Source of the DNA: Lottia gigantea
Lineage: Eukaryota; Mollusca; Gastropoda; Lottiidae
DNA: 64,000 nucleotides
Reading direction: 5' to 3'
Assembly (NCBI RefSeq): GCF_000327385.1
Contig: NW_008707048.1
Coordinates: 129,086-193,085 of the forward strand
Shown here: in pieces, positions 11,101 to 23,376 of the stretch
Position numbering within the stretch: the stretch's first letter is position 1
Layout: every line of letters starts with the position of its first letter
The notes under the pieces: generated by a model
What the model was told of the DNA's origin: nothing
Databases searched by the model: none
The model's input: the letters and a program-made list of their open reading frames with translations, nothing else
Position numbers and translations under genes: made by a program

Positions 11101-14100
11101 ACAGAAATGCAGTGAGTGTGACCAGAAGACTGGTGAAAGTGGAGTTTCTTGCATGAAGACTATAAGACTTTTTAGAAAACTTGCATTTGCTAGTTTCACC
11201 AAAGTAAAGCAAGCAGCAGAAAGTGCTGGTGCTCTTAAAGACCTTGCTCTAAATCAAGTTGCATTTTGTAAAACCAATAACATTCCATCTTATAAATGCT
11301 TGGATTGTAATGTGGACTTACCTCAATTGAGTAATCTGAAGTGGCATGTTTGGCAACACTCTCATTCTTCCATTATCTGTCCTGCTTGTTCGATAATGGG
11401 AGCAGCTGGTACACGTTATATCGTCTGCCCATTAGTGGAAAAACTTGTTTCTAAAATCCGAAAAAATGAAGAACAGTATTACTATCTGAAGTTAGGTATG
11501 GCAGGTCTTACTGCTCAAGCTATGGATTCTGGTGCAATGACATCTAGTAGTGTTGCTGAATCAGGACAGAAATTTGGAATGATAAAAAAGAAAAATGAAA
11601 CACTATTTGTCTGTTACATTTGTTCTAAACAGTGGACTAACAAGCAAACATTTTGGCTTCATGTCTGGACTCATTATCATAAAGATAGACAACTGTGTCA
11701 AAAGTGTAAAAAAATTGATGGCTTTCCTGGAATGAAATGTTCAATGGTGGATAAAGAAATGGATATTCCAGATTTCCATCTAACAAACCAGGTTGTAGAA
11801 ACGGAGGAATTTACTAGATTGGAAGAAGACATGATTATTACATCAAATGATCCAGATAATCGTCCACAAGAAGACCATGATATCATCATAATAGATGACA
11901 CTCCTGGACCAGGAGAAACTGATGCCAACCTAAACATCATAAACATTGATGAGGAATCTGAAGAGCCCTTGAATGATTCATCTGCTTCATTAACTGCATC
12001 CAATTTTCAGATAACCACCAATGCTAAAGCTGAAGAGTCTTTGGAAGAAGATGAAGCAGAAGTTATAATTGATAAAGCTGATGTCACGGTTTCAGATGTT
12101 TCTTTTAGTACTCCTTCGACTTCAGAGTTTAGTTCAGAAATGGCTTCAGCTTCTACAACAGACATAAATCCACAACAAATACTAGTTTTGAATCCTGAAC
12201 ATAACTTGTTCATAAAATGTACTTTTCCAGAAGGCATAATAAGAAGCATTTTGACAGAACCAAATGTTTCAAACGCAATTAGCCGTTTTTTTTGTGTGCA
12301 TAGAAATGAGTTTATGTGTTTGATTTGTAAAAGTGGGTCTTTTGCTTTGAATCAATTGATAGATTTGTATGAACATATTTTAGTGCAACACATGAAGATA
12401 CCTTTGGTTCAGTGTGGATATTGTGATTTTAATGCCAATAAGGAGCATAAGATCAGGAGTCACTCTCTAAATAAGCATTCTGGAAAAGAAATCAGCATTG
12501 TTAAATATCAACTAAATATTTTTGATTCTGTTGAGGAGTATTCAAGACTTATAGTATTTATCCGCTCAAGAAATTTACCAAAGGATTATGTTGAAAATAA
12601 GTTTCTTTCAAGTCAGTTAGATGCTTTGAAACAAACTGGGAACTCTGCATGTGATTCCAATGAGTCTGTGACAATAGTGAAAGAAAACCAGGATTCTGAA
12701 CCTGCAGAATTGGATGTGAAATTTAAGGTGGAATGTAATGATACTCAAGAATCTGGTTATGCTATTGATGCTGCCGGTCCTCTGATTCTGAGTGCTTATT
12801 CTCTTGCTTCAGAAGAAAAGGTTTCAGAATTTCCACCAGGCATCAAACCAGAAATTGAAACATTAACCTCGAATGGCCAGGAATATTTTAATCCAAATTT
12901 TTATGCCTGTGGATCATGTACGTATTCAACTTTGATAATGGAAGATTTAAGGAAGCATTTGTTAATCAAACATTGCTTTGAGAAGAACTTCACCTGCAAG
13001 CACTGTGGCTTTGTTGGTCTTAGGATTGACCAGCTTCTGAAACACTTTCTGCACCACACCAATTACAATTCATTAAATATGCCAGTTTTTCAATGTATAG
13101 ATAATAACTGTGAATATAGATGCAATAATTTGGAAGGGTTCCTTTCTCACTTGGAGACTCACAATTTAAAACAATTTGAGTGTCACGAGTGTGCAGAGAC
13201 CATGGACAGCTTAAAGGAACTTGGTCAACATTTGAAATTGAATCTTCTCTTTATTTACTCCTGTCCGTATTGCTCTGCTGTTGCTACTAATAGTGAGAAG
13301 ATGAAAGAGCATATTGAAAGCTATCATGATGGTGCCATACCTCAAGAATGGACAATTGGTAAACAGTTGGTTTGCAGGGATCGGCAATTGTATAATTACT
13401 ACTCAAAATTTAATTTAGAAACACAAAAGTCTAATCCTACTTCAACAATAGTGGCAGATGAAGAATTAAACTGTAAATTGTGTTCTTTTTATGGCGTTAA
13501 TGCAGCTGAACTTAAGTCTCATGGAGAAGTACATACACAGATACAAAAAGATGGGGCTTTTATTTGTCCTTTTTGTGCAGTTCCCTTTGATAGTCCAAAA
13601 CATCTGACTGATCATGTGATGAAGCATGCTGAAACTCAAATGTCTGTTTATTTCTTCACTTGCAAAATTGACAACTATTGTACTAATGTTTATCAAAAGA
13701 TCTTGCAGCATATACATGATGGTCAGCATGTTCTCTCTGATAAACCAGAAGATATGTTTGATTACAGACAAGTTACCTACAAATCCCAAGTCATTTGCTG
13801 TCCAAGGTGTCCCTTCAAGAGCGCTTGTCGTGGATATCTAACCTGTCACATTGAAAGAGTTCATAATGGAAATGTGGGAGCAGTCCATTCAAAAGGCTAT
13901 ACAAGTGCTGACTCATCCAGTGAAATTATTCTTGCTCAAACAAAAATGCTGAACTGTCCTGAAGAAAATTGCACTTTCTGCACAACAGATTCGAAAATAT
14001 TACATGAGCATATTAAGACTCATTCAGATATATCAATTGCTACTGAACTTGCGCAAAGATCTCCAGATAGACCTTTTTCAGACATCAATACACTGAAGAA

Positions 14101-17100
14101 AAGCAGTCATATTTATATCCCTACAGATGGTCCAGATGATCAAGAAAACTTTCATTTACTAGAAACGAGATTGAAGCCTGTATATTTTGTTGGAAAGGAA
14201 AGTTACAAGTGTAAAATTTGCAAAATTCATAAACAGGAACAAGTCCAGATGATAAAACATCTATTGACGAAACATGTTAGATTACAATACAGCTGTTTCA
14301 TGTGTCAATTTTCAAGCTCAATGATATGGAGGATGCAGAAACATGGTAGACATTCTCACAATTGTCTTTATTTCAATATTATTTATTCAGATAAAATTGA
14401 GGAGGTGATTAAGCAAATTCGTAATACGAAACCAAAAAAGACCAATCAAAAGCCTAAAGATGATGAAAATGAAAGTGAAGATGTATCTGTAACAGAGAGA
14501 AGGGTAAGGGAATGCCAACAAAAGCAATCCAAGCAAAACAAACCAAATGAATCACAGAAAGCAAAGAGTTTTAATGATGTTCAACAAAATCCAAAAATTG
14601 ATAAATGCAGCATCAAACCTTCAGTTGAATTACCTTCCGTGGAACTCAAGAAAAGAGGTAGGAAAAGAAAGGAATCAACAGAACAGATCAAAGCAGCAGA
14701 GTTGAAAAAGCCAAAAACTGTCAGAAACACTGAAGGTACAGCAGATGATCCCATATCTTTACCAAAACCAAAAAATACACAGCAGCTACCACCAACTGAA
14801 GCAGATAAGATAACATCAGCAACAGACAAAAATATATGCCTCTTGGGTTCAGAATATCTTGATTCTTCATTATCAGTGCTGTACAAAACAGAAGATAACC
14901 GACATCAATGTCATGTGTGTAAGGAATGGTTCCCAGCTGTTACTCGCTATTGGATTCACCATCATTTGAATCTCATCCACTTAAAACTGAGACTATACAA
15001 ATGTGGCTATTGTAAATGGAGAGCTCTTGAGAAGTTTAAGATTCACCAGCACATTTCCAAATTCCACCCAAAAGAAGGCATTAAGGTGCACGACGCTGAT
15101 GTGGATATCAGTGAGGCAGTAACTCTATACATCAAGAAAAATAAACTAAACCTGAAACTTCCTGTGGTTAAAGAAGCAAATGATAATTCTGTAGATACAT
15201 CATCAGCGTCTAGTTCCAGTTCTTCAAATATAAAACGCTATAGGTGTGAGCACTGTCAAGAAACTTTCAAATATATTATCAAGGCTAAAATACATGCCAA
15301 CTCATCACATTTTGGTCTTGAACCCAATATCATGGTTATTTACAAGCAGGCAACTGTTACTTCTTCAACTGAGACACCTAACCAAACAGACAAATCCATA
15401 AAGCGTAAATCCTCTGATGAACCTGATGTTTTGAATCCTAAAAAATCTAAGAAACCAGTAAAACAAAAACCTAAAAAGCCAGTAGAACAATTATACAAAT
15501 GTCCACAATGTAGTTTTTATACTGATGTTGATCTGGATGCAATGCTTAGTCATTTTAAAAGTCATAACTACGAGAAAATTATTGAATGTTCTACTTGTGG
15601 TGTACGATCTTTTGATGATTCAGGCAGTAAGAAACATAATAGATTATGTCATCAGGACCAACCACAAAAGTCGAATCTGTTACCTGTGATAAATTTCTTT
15701 AAAATAATTAAACCAGAAGATGCTCCAACCTCAATGTTAGCCTGTAACAGCATTAATAAACAGTTCAAATTCGAATGTACATACTGTCATTTGAAAAGCG
15801 ATGTTGACAATGCCATGCGAGATCATCTTCTTCAACATCTAGAGAAGCTGAAACCTCATATTGTTTGCTCAGTTTGTTCTGTTCCTGTACCTGAAATTGT
15901 GCATAGAAAACACCATTTTAAAAATGTTCATTCCTCGATAGACAACAAGAAAAATCTGGACATGGTACATAAGGCGCTGAATGATGAATTGTTGGATTGT
16001 CTCCAAGAAGGAACTTTAAAAGAAGAACCCGAGCCCAATTCAAACTTCATGTGTATGAGGTGTCCACTGAAATTTCAAACTTTGTCTTCCTTGGGTGTGC
16101 ATTATAAAAGTTTCCATAGACTAACTTGTGGTATCAATACTTTCTGGAAAGACAAGATAACTGGTTGTGTTTTTAATTTTCTTGGTACAATGTGTAAAAA
16201 CAGTCCAAAAATTGTAGATCTTAGCAAATTTGATGTCTTCTTGTGTCGAGCCTGTGACTTCCGAACAAATAACAAGTAAGTTTTATTCAAATTGAATCAT
16301 TTTATTTATCATCAAAGAAACTGCTTTACAAGCTATTAAGCATTCGGCAAGAAATCAATTTAACTTTTGTCATTCATCCTAAGTAAACTATATATATCTG
16401 GCTTTAAATTTCATTTTGAAAAGTGGAACTGAATCGAGTATCATATGCTGGCTATGCTCTGTTTATGAGAATCAAGTATAAGCTATGCTCTGTTATACAA
16501 CATCAATTTTAAAAATATGCATATCTGATTTCAGAGAACTATTATATAATCATCAGAGAGCTAATCATCAAAAGAAGTATTTAAATAGAACAATGGAGTT
16601 ATGTTATTCTCGAGATGAAACTCCTTCAACATCTTCAGGTGTGTAACACAATGATAACACAAAATTTCTTGTCTCATCCCCTCAAAATAAGGCTTAGAAG
16701 AACAACAAAATTTTCGTGCCAGGGATTGGCCTTTTTTAAGGCATATAATCATTTTACTTATTCAAAATTAAGGTGTAAAAAAAAGATCTTATATTTTTTA
16801 AACAATGTTTAAATACCAAGAAATTGATTAATTCTTCATCAAACAGTCACCATTTGGAGTTTAAGTATATACAAAATTTCATCCTTCAAATTATTCTGGA
16901 AATATCCAAAATACTAAAAAAAAACCTTGAATATTGATATTTACAAAAGTGTTTGTCTTTTAGTGAATAAAATTCCAGATTTTCAGCTAAATTTTTGGGT
17001 TAACACACTTCCTAATCAGAGCTTGACCTTTTATTCATCTCATTTTTTTTTTTTACAGGCCCAAAATACCTCTCCTTCAGATGTCCAGTATGTCCTGAGA

Positions 17101-17552
17101 TATCCAAAAGCCTGTCAGAATATTCAGAACATATCAGTTGCCATGGAAACATATTTAAAAAGCTCAAACCATCCGAATCAAATATTGTAAGATGTCGAAA
17201 TTGTACATTTGTTTCTGATTCAGTTGCTAAAATATACGATCACGTCAAAACTCATGCGACATTGAAACAGTTCGTGTGCGCCTATTGTTCCTTCGAGGCG
17301 AATCAAAGCACTGTGGTAAAACTACATTTAAAATCTGCTCATCCTAATAAGACACTTACAGGTTCAATCATTGATTTAAAAAGTCCAAGACTTGGCCATT
17401 GTGTAGATTTCAGTTCAAAAGTTAAATTGAAAAACTTTTTCGAAATGTCACTCCATGAATTTGAACATCTGTTGAATTCAGCTCATGTCCAAGATGTAGA
17501 TTTGTCAAAAGTTCCTCTGGAAATTGCTGAAAAACTTTTATTAGCTCACTAA
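8158..17552 (+). CDS. Giant multi-C2H2 zinc-finger protein with acidic repeats and SIM-like motifs
   Basis: Coding exons are 8158-9271, 9561-16275, 16535-16638 and 17059-17552 (2,808 residues). Phase is kept at all three introns, and a zinc finger is completed across the 16275/16535 junction. The start ATG lies 12 bases after a splice acceptor with an in-frame stop just upstream, so the 5' UTR is spliced. Residues about 40-310 are acidic repeats (EFQVI, NTEDQE, DKYQVYKNNISISDRESEE). Then come an 8-residue PSTSKISS repeat and about 32 candidate C2H2 fingers, many with long linkers. Three central ones (10990-11750) have a C-x2-C, HxWxHxH, C-x2-C layout. Hydrophobic-acidic stretches such as VIVIDNGE, VIIIDDDDDDD, IIIIDDTPG and NIINIDEESEE look like SUMO-interaction motifs. 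It is likely a nuclear DNA- or chromatin-binding protein. Similar-sized multi-finger proteins (ZNF462 or ZNF142 type) exist, but I cannot assign an ortholog. Confidence 0.9.
8280..8990 (+). repeat. Coding tandem repeat, about 170-bp unit
   Basis: About four near-identical units encode EEFQVI..NTEDQE, DKYQVYKNNISISDRESEE and VQFIENTDDQENE. Nucleotide identity between units is very high, including silent positions, so the array expanded recently or is being homogenised. A shorter inner repeat (EFQVI-N-EDQEN) also varies in number between units. The reverse strand stays open across the array, which is a by-product of the repeat. Confidence 0.9.
10255..10520 (+). repeat. Coding 24-bp tandem repeat (PSTSKISS)
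   Basis: About eleven copies of a 24-bp unit (TCAACCAGTAAGATTTCCAG plus four bases) encode PSTSKISS with P/L/S swaps at the first position. It lies in the serine/threonine-rich linker between the third and fourth finger of the zinc-finger protein. All six frames are open for part of it because of the repeat. Confidence 0.9.
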
Positions 17553-18932
17553 AACTTATGGAACTTGGATGATGCCAGCTTATGAAATCCAAATTTGTTT
17601 TTCAAAAACATAAAAGTTACTGACAAGCAAATATTTTGGCAATTCTGGATTACTTTGAGAAAAGTCTGGCAACAGTGTTTGCATTTATTACTAAAATTAC
17701 ATTTAAAGGGACAGATTTGCCACTTTTTGGGGTTGATTTGAGTCTTTAATATATGCAAATAATCTTCAGTAGTGCTAAAATGTACTAAATTGCATAATTC
17801 TGTCAAAAATATCTCGAACAAGGTGTTTTAAATTCTATTTCTATGTCATTTGTATATATGGCAGTACAATTGGTTAAACAGATGGCGAATCTGTCCCTTT
17901 AGTGTGGTTTTTGATTTGGAGACCCATTTCTTGTCTGAAGTATTGACTTTTTTAAAAAGTTGTTTTGTTGTTGGTTAATGGGATTTTTTAGAATTGTATA
18001 TTTTAAATTTAATCCATTTGTTCAAATTCAAAATCAACTATTTGGAATGTCCATAAACAGCTTTCAGTAAAGCACAAACTGATGAACGTACAATTTTATG
18101 TTTGTTAAGAAAGTCTGGCTGTGTTTCTTTTGAAATGATATTAACCCTACCATCTCCTAAGGTCTTACTTCTAACACTGTAGGATAAACTAGTGCTAAGA
18201 TCATTTTGAGACTATGTAACCAAATTCCTTCTATTGAACTAAACATTTGATACCATATCCTAAATGACCTATAAAAGTAATTCTTTGATGGTATAAGTAG
18301 ATTATGATGTCATTTTCTTCCCCTGAAGTTAGGTTTAGTTTTTCTAATTCAAGCAGGGCGACATCTGTCAAATGTAAAATCTGTGTTGCCCTCTATGTTA
18401 TAATGTTATACTCTATGACAGAGCTTGTTTATTCTTGAAATATCTAATTTTCATTGTATATTGTCTTCAGGTGTGTTTTTTCCATTTTATTGTTGCATAA
18501 TATCTCAATGTGCTATTGCTATTTGCTAGATCAAAGAATTGTTAAAATTAAATTTTATAATCATGAAATACTGTGTTTCTTTGATTTGCTACAACAATGA
18601 GAAAATGAACAGGAATTCAAAGGATCTTTTGTAGTAGTGAGTACCTAATCCTATGTAGGATTTCAATTTTGAAATTTGAAATGGATAGCTGAAATTATCC
18701 CCTGTAATGATAGACTTTGGCCTCAAGAGGTCCCATAGTCAATCTTTTTCACAATGCAAATTATCCCTGCCTTTGTCTTAATGATTAAGAATACATGATA
18801 ATTCATTAGAATCGCCAATTAATTACGCAGTTTGCTTAATTTGACATTAAAATTGCAGAAAACCATCTTTAAAATAGGGAGAAGGAATGATTTATTATAT
18901 AAAGCTAACATTCACTTTTATCTGGAATTTGT
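17553..18932. other. Intergenic, convergent 3' ends
   Basis: This stretch lies between the stop of the + strand zinc-finger gene and the stop of the - strand TDP2 gene, so it holds both 3' untranslated regions. It contains the TTAA-type MITE at 17707-17898. A TTTATT (AATAAA on the - strand) about 40 bases beyond the TDP2 stop is a candidate poly(A) signal for TDP2. No coding exon is seen. Confidence 0.6.
17707..17898. mobile_element. TTAA-flanked MITE, copy C (short)
   Basis: It begins TTAA/AGGGACAGATTTGCC and ends GGCGAATCTGTCCCT followed by TTAG. The terminal inverted repeats match copies A, B and D, but the element is only 192 bp, with the middle deleted relative to the 310-325 bp copies. 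It lies in the 3' flank of the zinc-finger gene. Confidence 0.65.
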
Positions 18933-21829
18933 TCACACTTTGTCAAAGTGGGTTAGAAGTCCCCAATGATCACTAGCAAATCTCTGACAGCTTTTCAATC
19001 TCTCTAAACCAACAAGTTCAAAATACACTGGTTTCACAGTCTTAGGGATAGACTCCTTATAATATAGTCTATCAAATCGACATTTTGGTTTAAACTTGCC
19101 ACCAAATTCAAGGTTATCATTCCGAATCATGTCCCACGTAAACTTAGCTTCAGGTCGTTTTCCAGTCACCTCCCATAGATCTTTCACATTCTCGGGTATA
19201 CCATTTGCCTTGCCAATCTGAAAATCGAAGATCCAGTTCTTAAATTCTTTAACCATGCATATGCAAGTTTAACAAAAAAAAAAGTATTCTAGTGAAGGCA
19301 AAATTACATCTAAAATGCACGATAACAGCGTGTTGGAATATTTGAAATCTCAATAGGGTTTAATAGAGTTTTTGAGCAATTGTGGACAGAAAGACATGGG
19401 TGACACCAAAATAAAAAAATACTACCTCGGGATCTCTCAGGTTTAAATCGCCACCAAATATAACTGTTGAGTTAGTATCTGAACTTTTCATCCTCTCGAA
19501 TGCCAATTTTAGCTGTGCTATTCTCTTTTCACTGTGTTCTTTACAACTTTCAAGATGAGATGTCATAAATTTGAATTTCACTCCTTTGACTTGTGCCTGA
19601 TTAAAAAAATTAATGAATTATTATTTTGAAGAGAATGAAAAGATTTTGTTCTGACAAATGAAAGAATTTTGAAAGATGAATGGAGTTAATCAAAAAAGAC
19701 AAAGATAAAAAGAATACATGTATATGTATCTAATTCTATTATCATGGTTAATATCATGGTAAATATTATTTTATCATGGCTAATATTATTATTATTAACG
19801 TTTTTAATATTATTATTATTAACGTTATAAATATTACTATTATCAACCTTATTAATATTATTATTATGGTTATTAATAATATCATGGTAAATATTATTAT
19901 TATTATTAACGTTACTAATATTATTATCATGCTTATTAATAATAATATCATGGTTAATACTATTATCATGTTAAAATTATGATCAATGGCTTAATTTTAT
20001 TATTATCATGGTTATTAATATTATTATCATGGTTAATATTATTATTATCATGGTTATTAATATTGGTATTTGGATAAGGAAAGATTTGTGCCTGGTTGAT
20101 ATTACTAGTAAACTTGTCATGAAGTAAAATCATAGAATAATAATCACACAATTGATGTGCAGATGAGATCTTATAATTTTTACAGCTAGTTCTGATCATT
20201 TGTTCTGTAGCAGGAACAACTTCTTGGAGAAACACAACATGGGGATTCTCTCTGAAACAAAAGATTTGGTGAAGGGACACCAGACATCAAAGGCAATCTA
20301 TTTGGGGTCAATTACTTTTCCTTTGAAACTGTATGACAGATAGGACAAAATTATTACTACTATTTATAGTTTTTTCCTTTTTCTTACTTTTCAGCATTAC
20401 ATTATGAAAGGAAGTAAAAATATTTTGAATTTTCACCATATCAAGTCCAATATAGTATAGTTTTAAAAAATATTATACACAATTGCCCTTCTACTTACTT
20501 CTCTATCAATTGACATACAGCTTTCGTTCTGGATTCTAAATTCTGATGATCCAAACCATCTATATTCCAAGATAACAGTCTTATTCTGTGGGGTTCATCA
20601 TCTCTATAATACACAGTTATAGGTTTAGATAAGTAAAATAATATACTTGGTGGATATCTGACTATTTAGACAAAGTTATAAAACAAAGTTTAAGTCAGCA
20701 ATCAAGGATTAGGTCTGCTTCTGATATTCACATCATATAAGATATAGATTGCCAGGCAAGGTGACATACGTCCACTACCGGGTGTCAGAAATGATAACAA
20801 AGTATTTATTGTCCTCTAAGTCAAAGCAAACAAAAATTCAAACATGAACAATGTCTCATCGTTTTACACACAAGGGCAATAACTCTGAAACCACATTTCC
20901 AGGTAGGTGTATAATAAATGGTCTTACAGTGTCAAAAGATTTCGAAGCTAGAGCCTATAAAAGTATTACAACTGCCTAGCATAAAATTTTATACTCAATC
21001 AAAAGCATTCATATTAAATTATCGATTTAGTAATTGCATTGTCTGATAGACAGGGTGATGTAAACACCCACTTGATTTCTGTGTTTGAAGTTGTAACTAA
21101 GCTAGCTCCTTGAGGAACTGTGGTCTGTAGCTTTGAGGATGGAGAACTGGCACCATTGTCTTCAAAATAATCATTTACAGATCTCTACAATACATACATA
21201 AAAAAAATAGTCATTCCATTGTTTTGCTAAGAAACTCTTGGCTATTTTCCCAATGTTAACTCACATTCCTGATTGACTTCCTTTCTATGAAATAATTTAT
21301 ATTTCTGGTAAATATAATTCTATGATATCTACTTTAACAGCTGATTATAATCTCAGTTATTCATATGACCATCCACAAAACAGGGTGATTCCACAACAAT
21401 TTGCGGATACCTGTACTAGGCCTACCCATATAAATACATCCTTGGTGTAATCTACATTGGAGAATACTCAAAGTCTCAACAAGGAATGATTAGGATCTGG
21501 AATTTCCATCTTCCTATAATATCATTTAGAGCCAACATGTATTTCAGATAGTGTTGTCATAACTGTAATCTGATCCAGTTTATTTAAAACAACAGGAACT
21601 ACCTACCCATGACAATATCATATCCAAAAATTAACATCTGAGGAACTAGGAGACACCAGATTTGTCAAGCTAGAAATAGGCCTACCTGTAAATCCCAATC
21701 TCTGTCTTGCAAATAAAACATAGCTAGAGCCCTGTCACTACCAGTTAACTCAGCAAACTGAATACATCTTTCTAAACATTCAGCTTGACTTGGAAGATTA
21801 GGATCTTCTTCTTCTTCACTGTTACTCAT
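18933..21829 (-). CDS. TDP2: Tyrosyl-DNA phosphodiesterase 2 (TDP2)
   Basis: TDP2 is a Mg-dependent nuclease-fold enzyme that removes 5'-phosphotyrosyl (trapped topoisomerase II) adducts from DNA ends. Exons, 5' to 3' on the minus strand: 21829-21686, 21184-21072, 20603-20499, 20251-about 20065, 19596-19426, 19217-18933. Phase is kept except at the fourth donor. Exon 1 encodes a UBA-like helix bundle (SQAECLERCIQFAELTGSDR). Catalytic motifs of the endonuclease/exonuclease/phosphatase fold are all present: LLSWNIDGL, VVFLQEV, MTSHLES, GGDLNLRD and SDHWGL. Just after FPYPNT, where homologues carry a short stretch around MMRNLL, the minus strand runs into an ATT/AAC microsatellite and no donor is found. 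The next exon resumes at AQVKGVKFKFMTSHLE. About 11 residues are thus unaccounted for, through an unfound micro-exon, an assembly fault or real damage. Confidence 0.93.
19740..20062. repeat. ATT/AAC-rich microsatellite in TDP2
   Basis: About 320 bp consist almost entirely of TATTATTA, TTAATA and ATCATGGTTAATA-type units. The array abuts the end of the fourth TDP2 exon and fills most of the following intron. A coding frame runs into it (Asn/Ile/His-rich), which is not part of the TDP2 family and is taken as read-through of the repeat. Confidence 0.85.
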
Positions 21830-23376
21830 TTTCTACTAAACTTTTGGTTCAGCAACTGATGATAATGGTGATAAACAAATGATAAAGAATTAAACTTTAA
21901 AAAACATAGAATTGAACATGAGATATGAATGTTAAAGGAGATACGACAAGAGAAAAAGTTATATCTGTAGTGCAAAAAGTTCAAAAAGACACAATTTCGA
22001 TTGGAAATGCCTGGATTTTTTAGACAAGGATCACCACTCTTTAGAGTCAGACAGCAGCTATTCTGATAATGATCGGAAAGACATCGGTTACAAAATAGAT
22101 AACATTTGACGGATTTGTTTTAAATGTCACGGTATTTAGATTCTTTTTTGTTAAGTCTGACGTATTTTCGTGTTTAGTCAAACCCTTTGATAACTTATCA
22201 AAATGGATAAATTATTTTTACTTGTTTATTCAAAAGTTAGACTCATGGCAAAGGTTCCTTTTTATAAAGTAAAAGAGATAATGTTTTCTAAGTAAAAAGC
22301 ATAAATAAATGACAACCAACCTGTCCTTAAATTATTCTGGTTATTCTCTAATTAGCAGGAAATCAACAAACTGTAGACTCAGATATCCAGCTGAACTATC
22401 CTATAGGCCTATATTTCAACAAACTAATGAGACTAGATAAACGAGATTATTCTCAATAGCGGTTACGGTGGCCAATGCGTGCCAGTGAATGTTATTACAT
22501 ATTGGTTTGTATTTACCAACCACAATGGTTTAAAAGTAAATAATTGCGAAAAAATAGGCGCCCAATGAAAAAGGCCCGGATAATAAACGCTAGAAAATTG
22601 CCTAGATCACATAATTCCACACATAAGCCAGAAATGATTTAAATTGGAGGAATAGTCTGTGACGCCAATCATCTTTTAAAGAAATGCAGAAAACGATATC
22701 GGTTTTGTTGTATTCCAAATGATACTTAATTAAATTTTGATGATGTCGCCGCTTAGCTTATTATCTAAACTGAACCTAGTTCTACTAGATCGGGCTGTTA
22801 TAACATCAACCCCTTTCGATGTCTTGGTGGTAGCTAAATCCTACGATTTAATGTGATTTCATATAGCTGGTGTCTGGTGTCGTAGACAGAATCCCTTAAG
22901 GGGAGGGTAGAATATCTGTCCAATAAAAAAGGAATGGACATGCTGGTAAAGTTGTAAAAGAAAAACAAAAATGGCTATAGATATTTATTTTATTGCTTTT
23001 ATCCAGAGCAGATTTTACTCCAATTAAAAACAAAACCATTCCTGAACGCGAATTATAAATCATGAAAAATAATCATATCTATCTTACATTTCACATGTGA
23101 CTACTATATTAAAGGAATGCTACCTTTAGAATTCAGATTTACACACTTGGCTTAAAGCGTTTTTCAATTGTTACGTTGTTTTATAGATTTAAAGGATTAT
23201 AAAGGGATTATGTATATTTATGACACCTGGTAAGTTCACTAACGAATAAATACTCTTGTTCGCCAAGTTTCAGAACTAGAATTTCATGTGCATTTTAAGA
23301 GGAAGTATATCTTTAAATATCACGTAATGTTCGACTTCGAGCTTAGATAGAGCATGATAGCTTTAAGGTTCATGTA
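21830..23376. other. Intergenic: TDP2 5' flank and lectin 3' flank
   Basis: Holds the promoter side of TDP2 (right of 21829) and the 3' untranslated region of the lectin gene (left of 23377). A TTTATTTTATT at about 22986 is AATAAA twice on the - strand, a plausible lectin poly(A) signal about 390 bases past the stop. No coding frame or RNA gene recognised. Confidence 0.5.

Noticed and set aside
13466-13841. Open frames overlapping the zinc-finger exon on both strands
   Set aside because: Shadows of the large coding exon with no motifs of their own.
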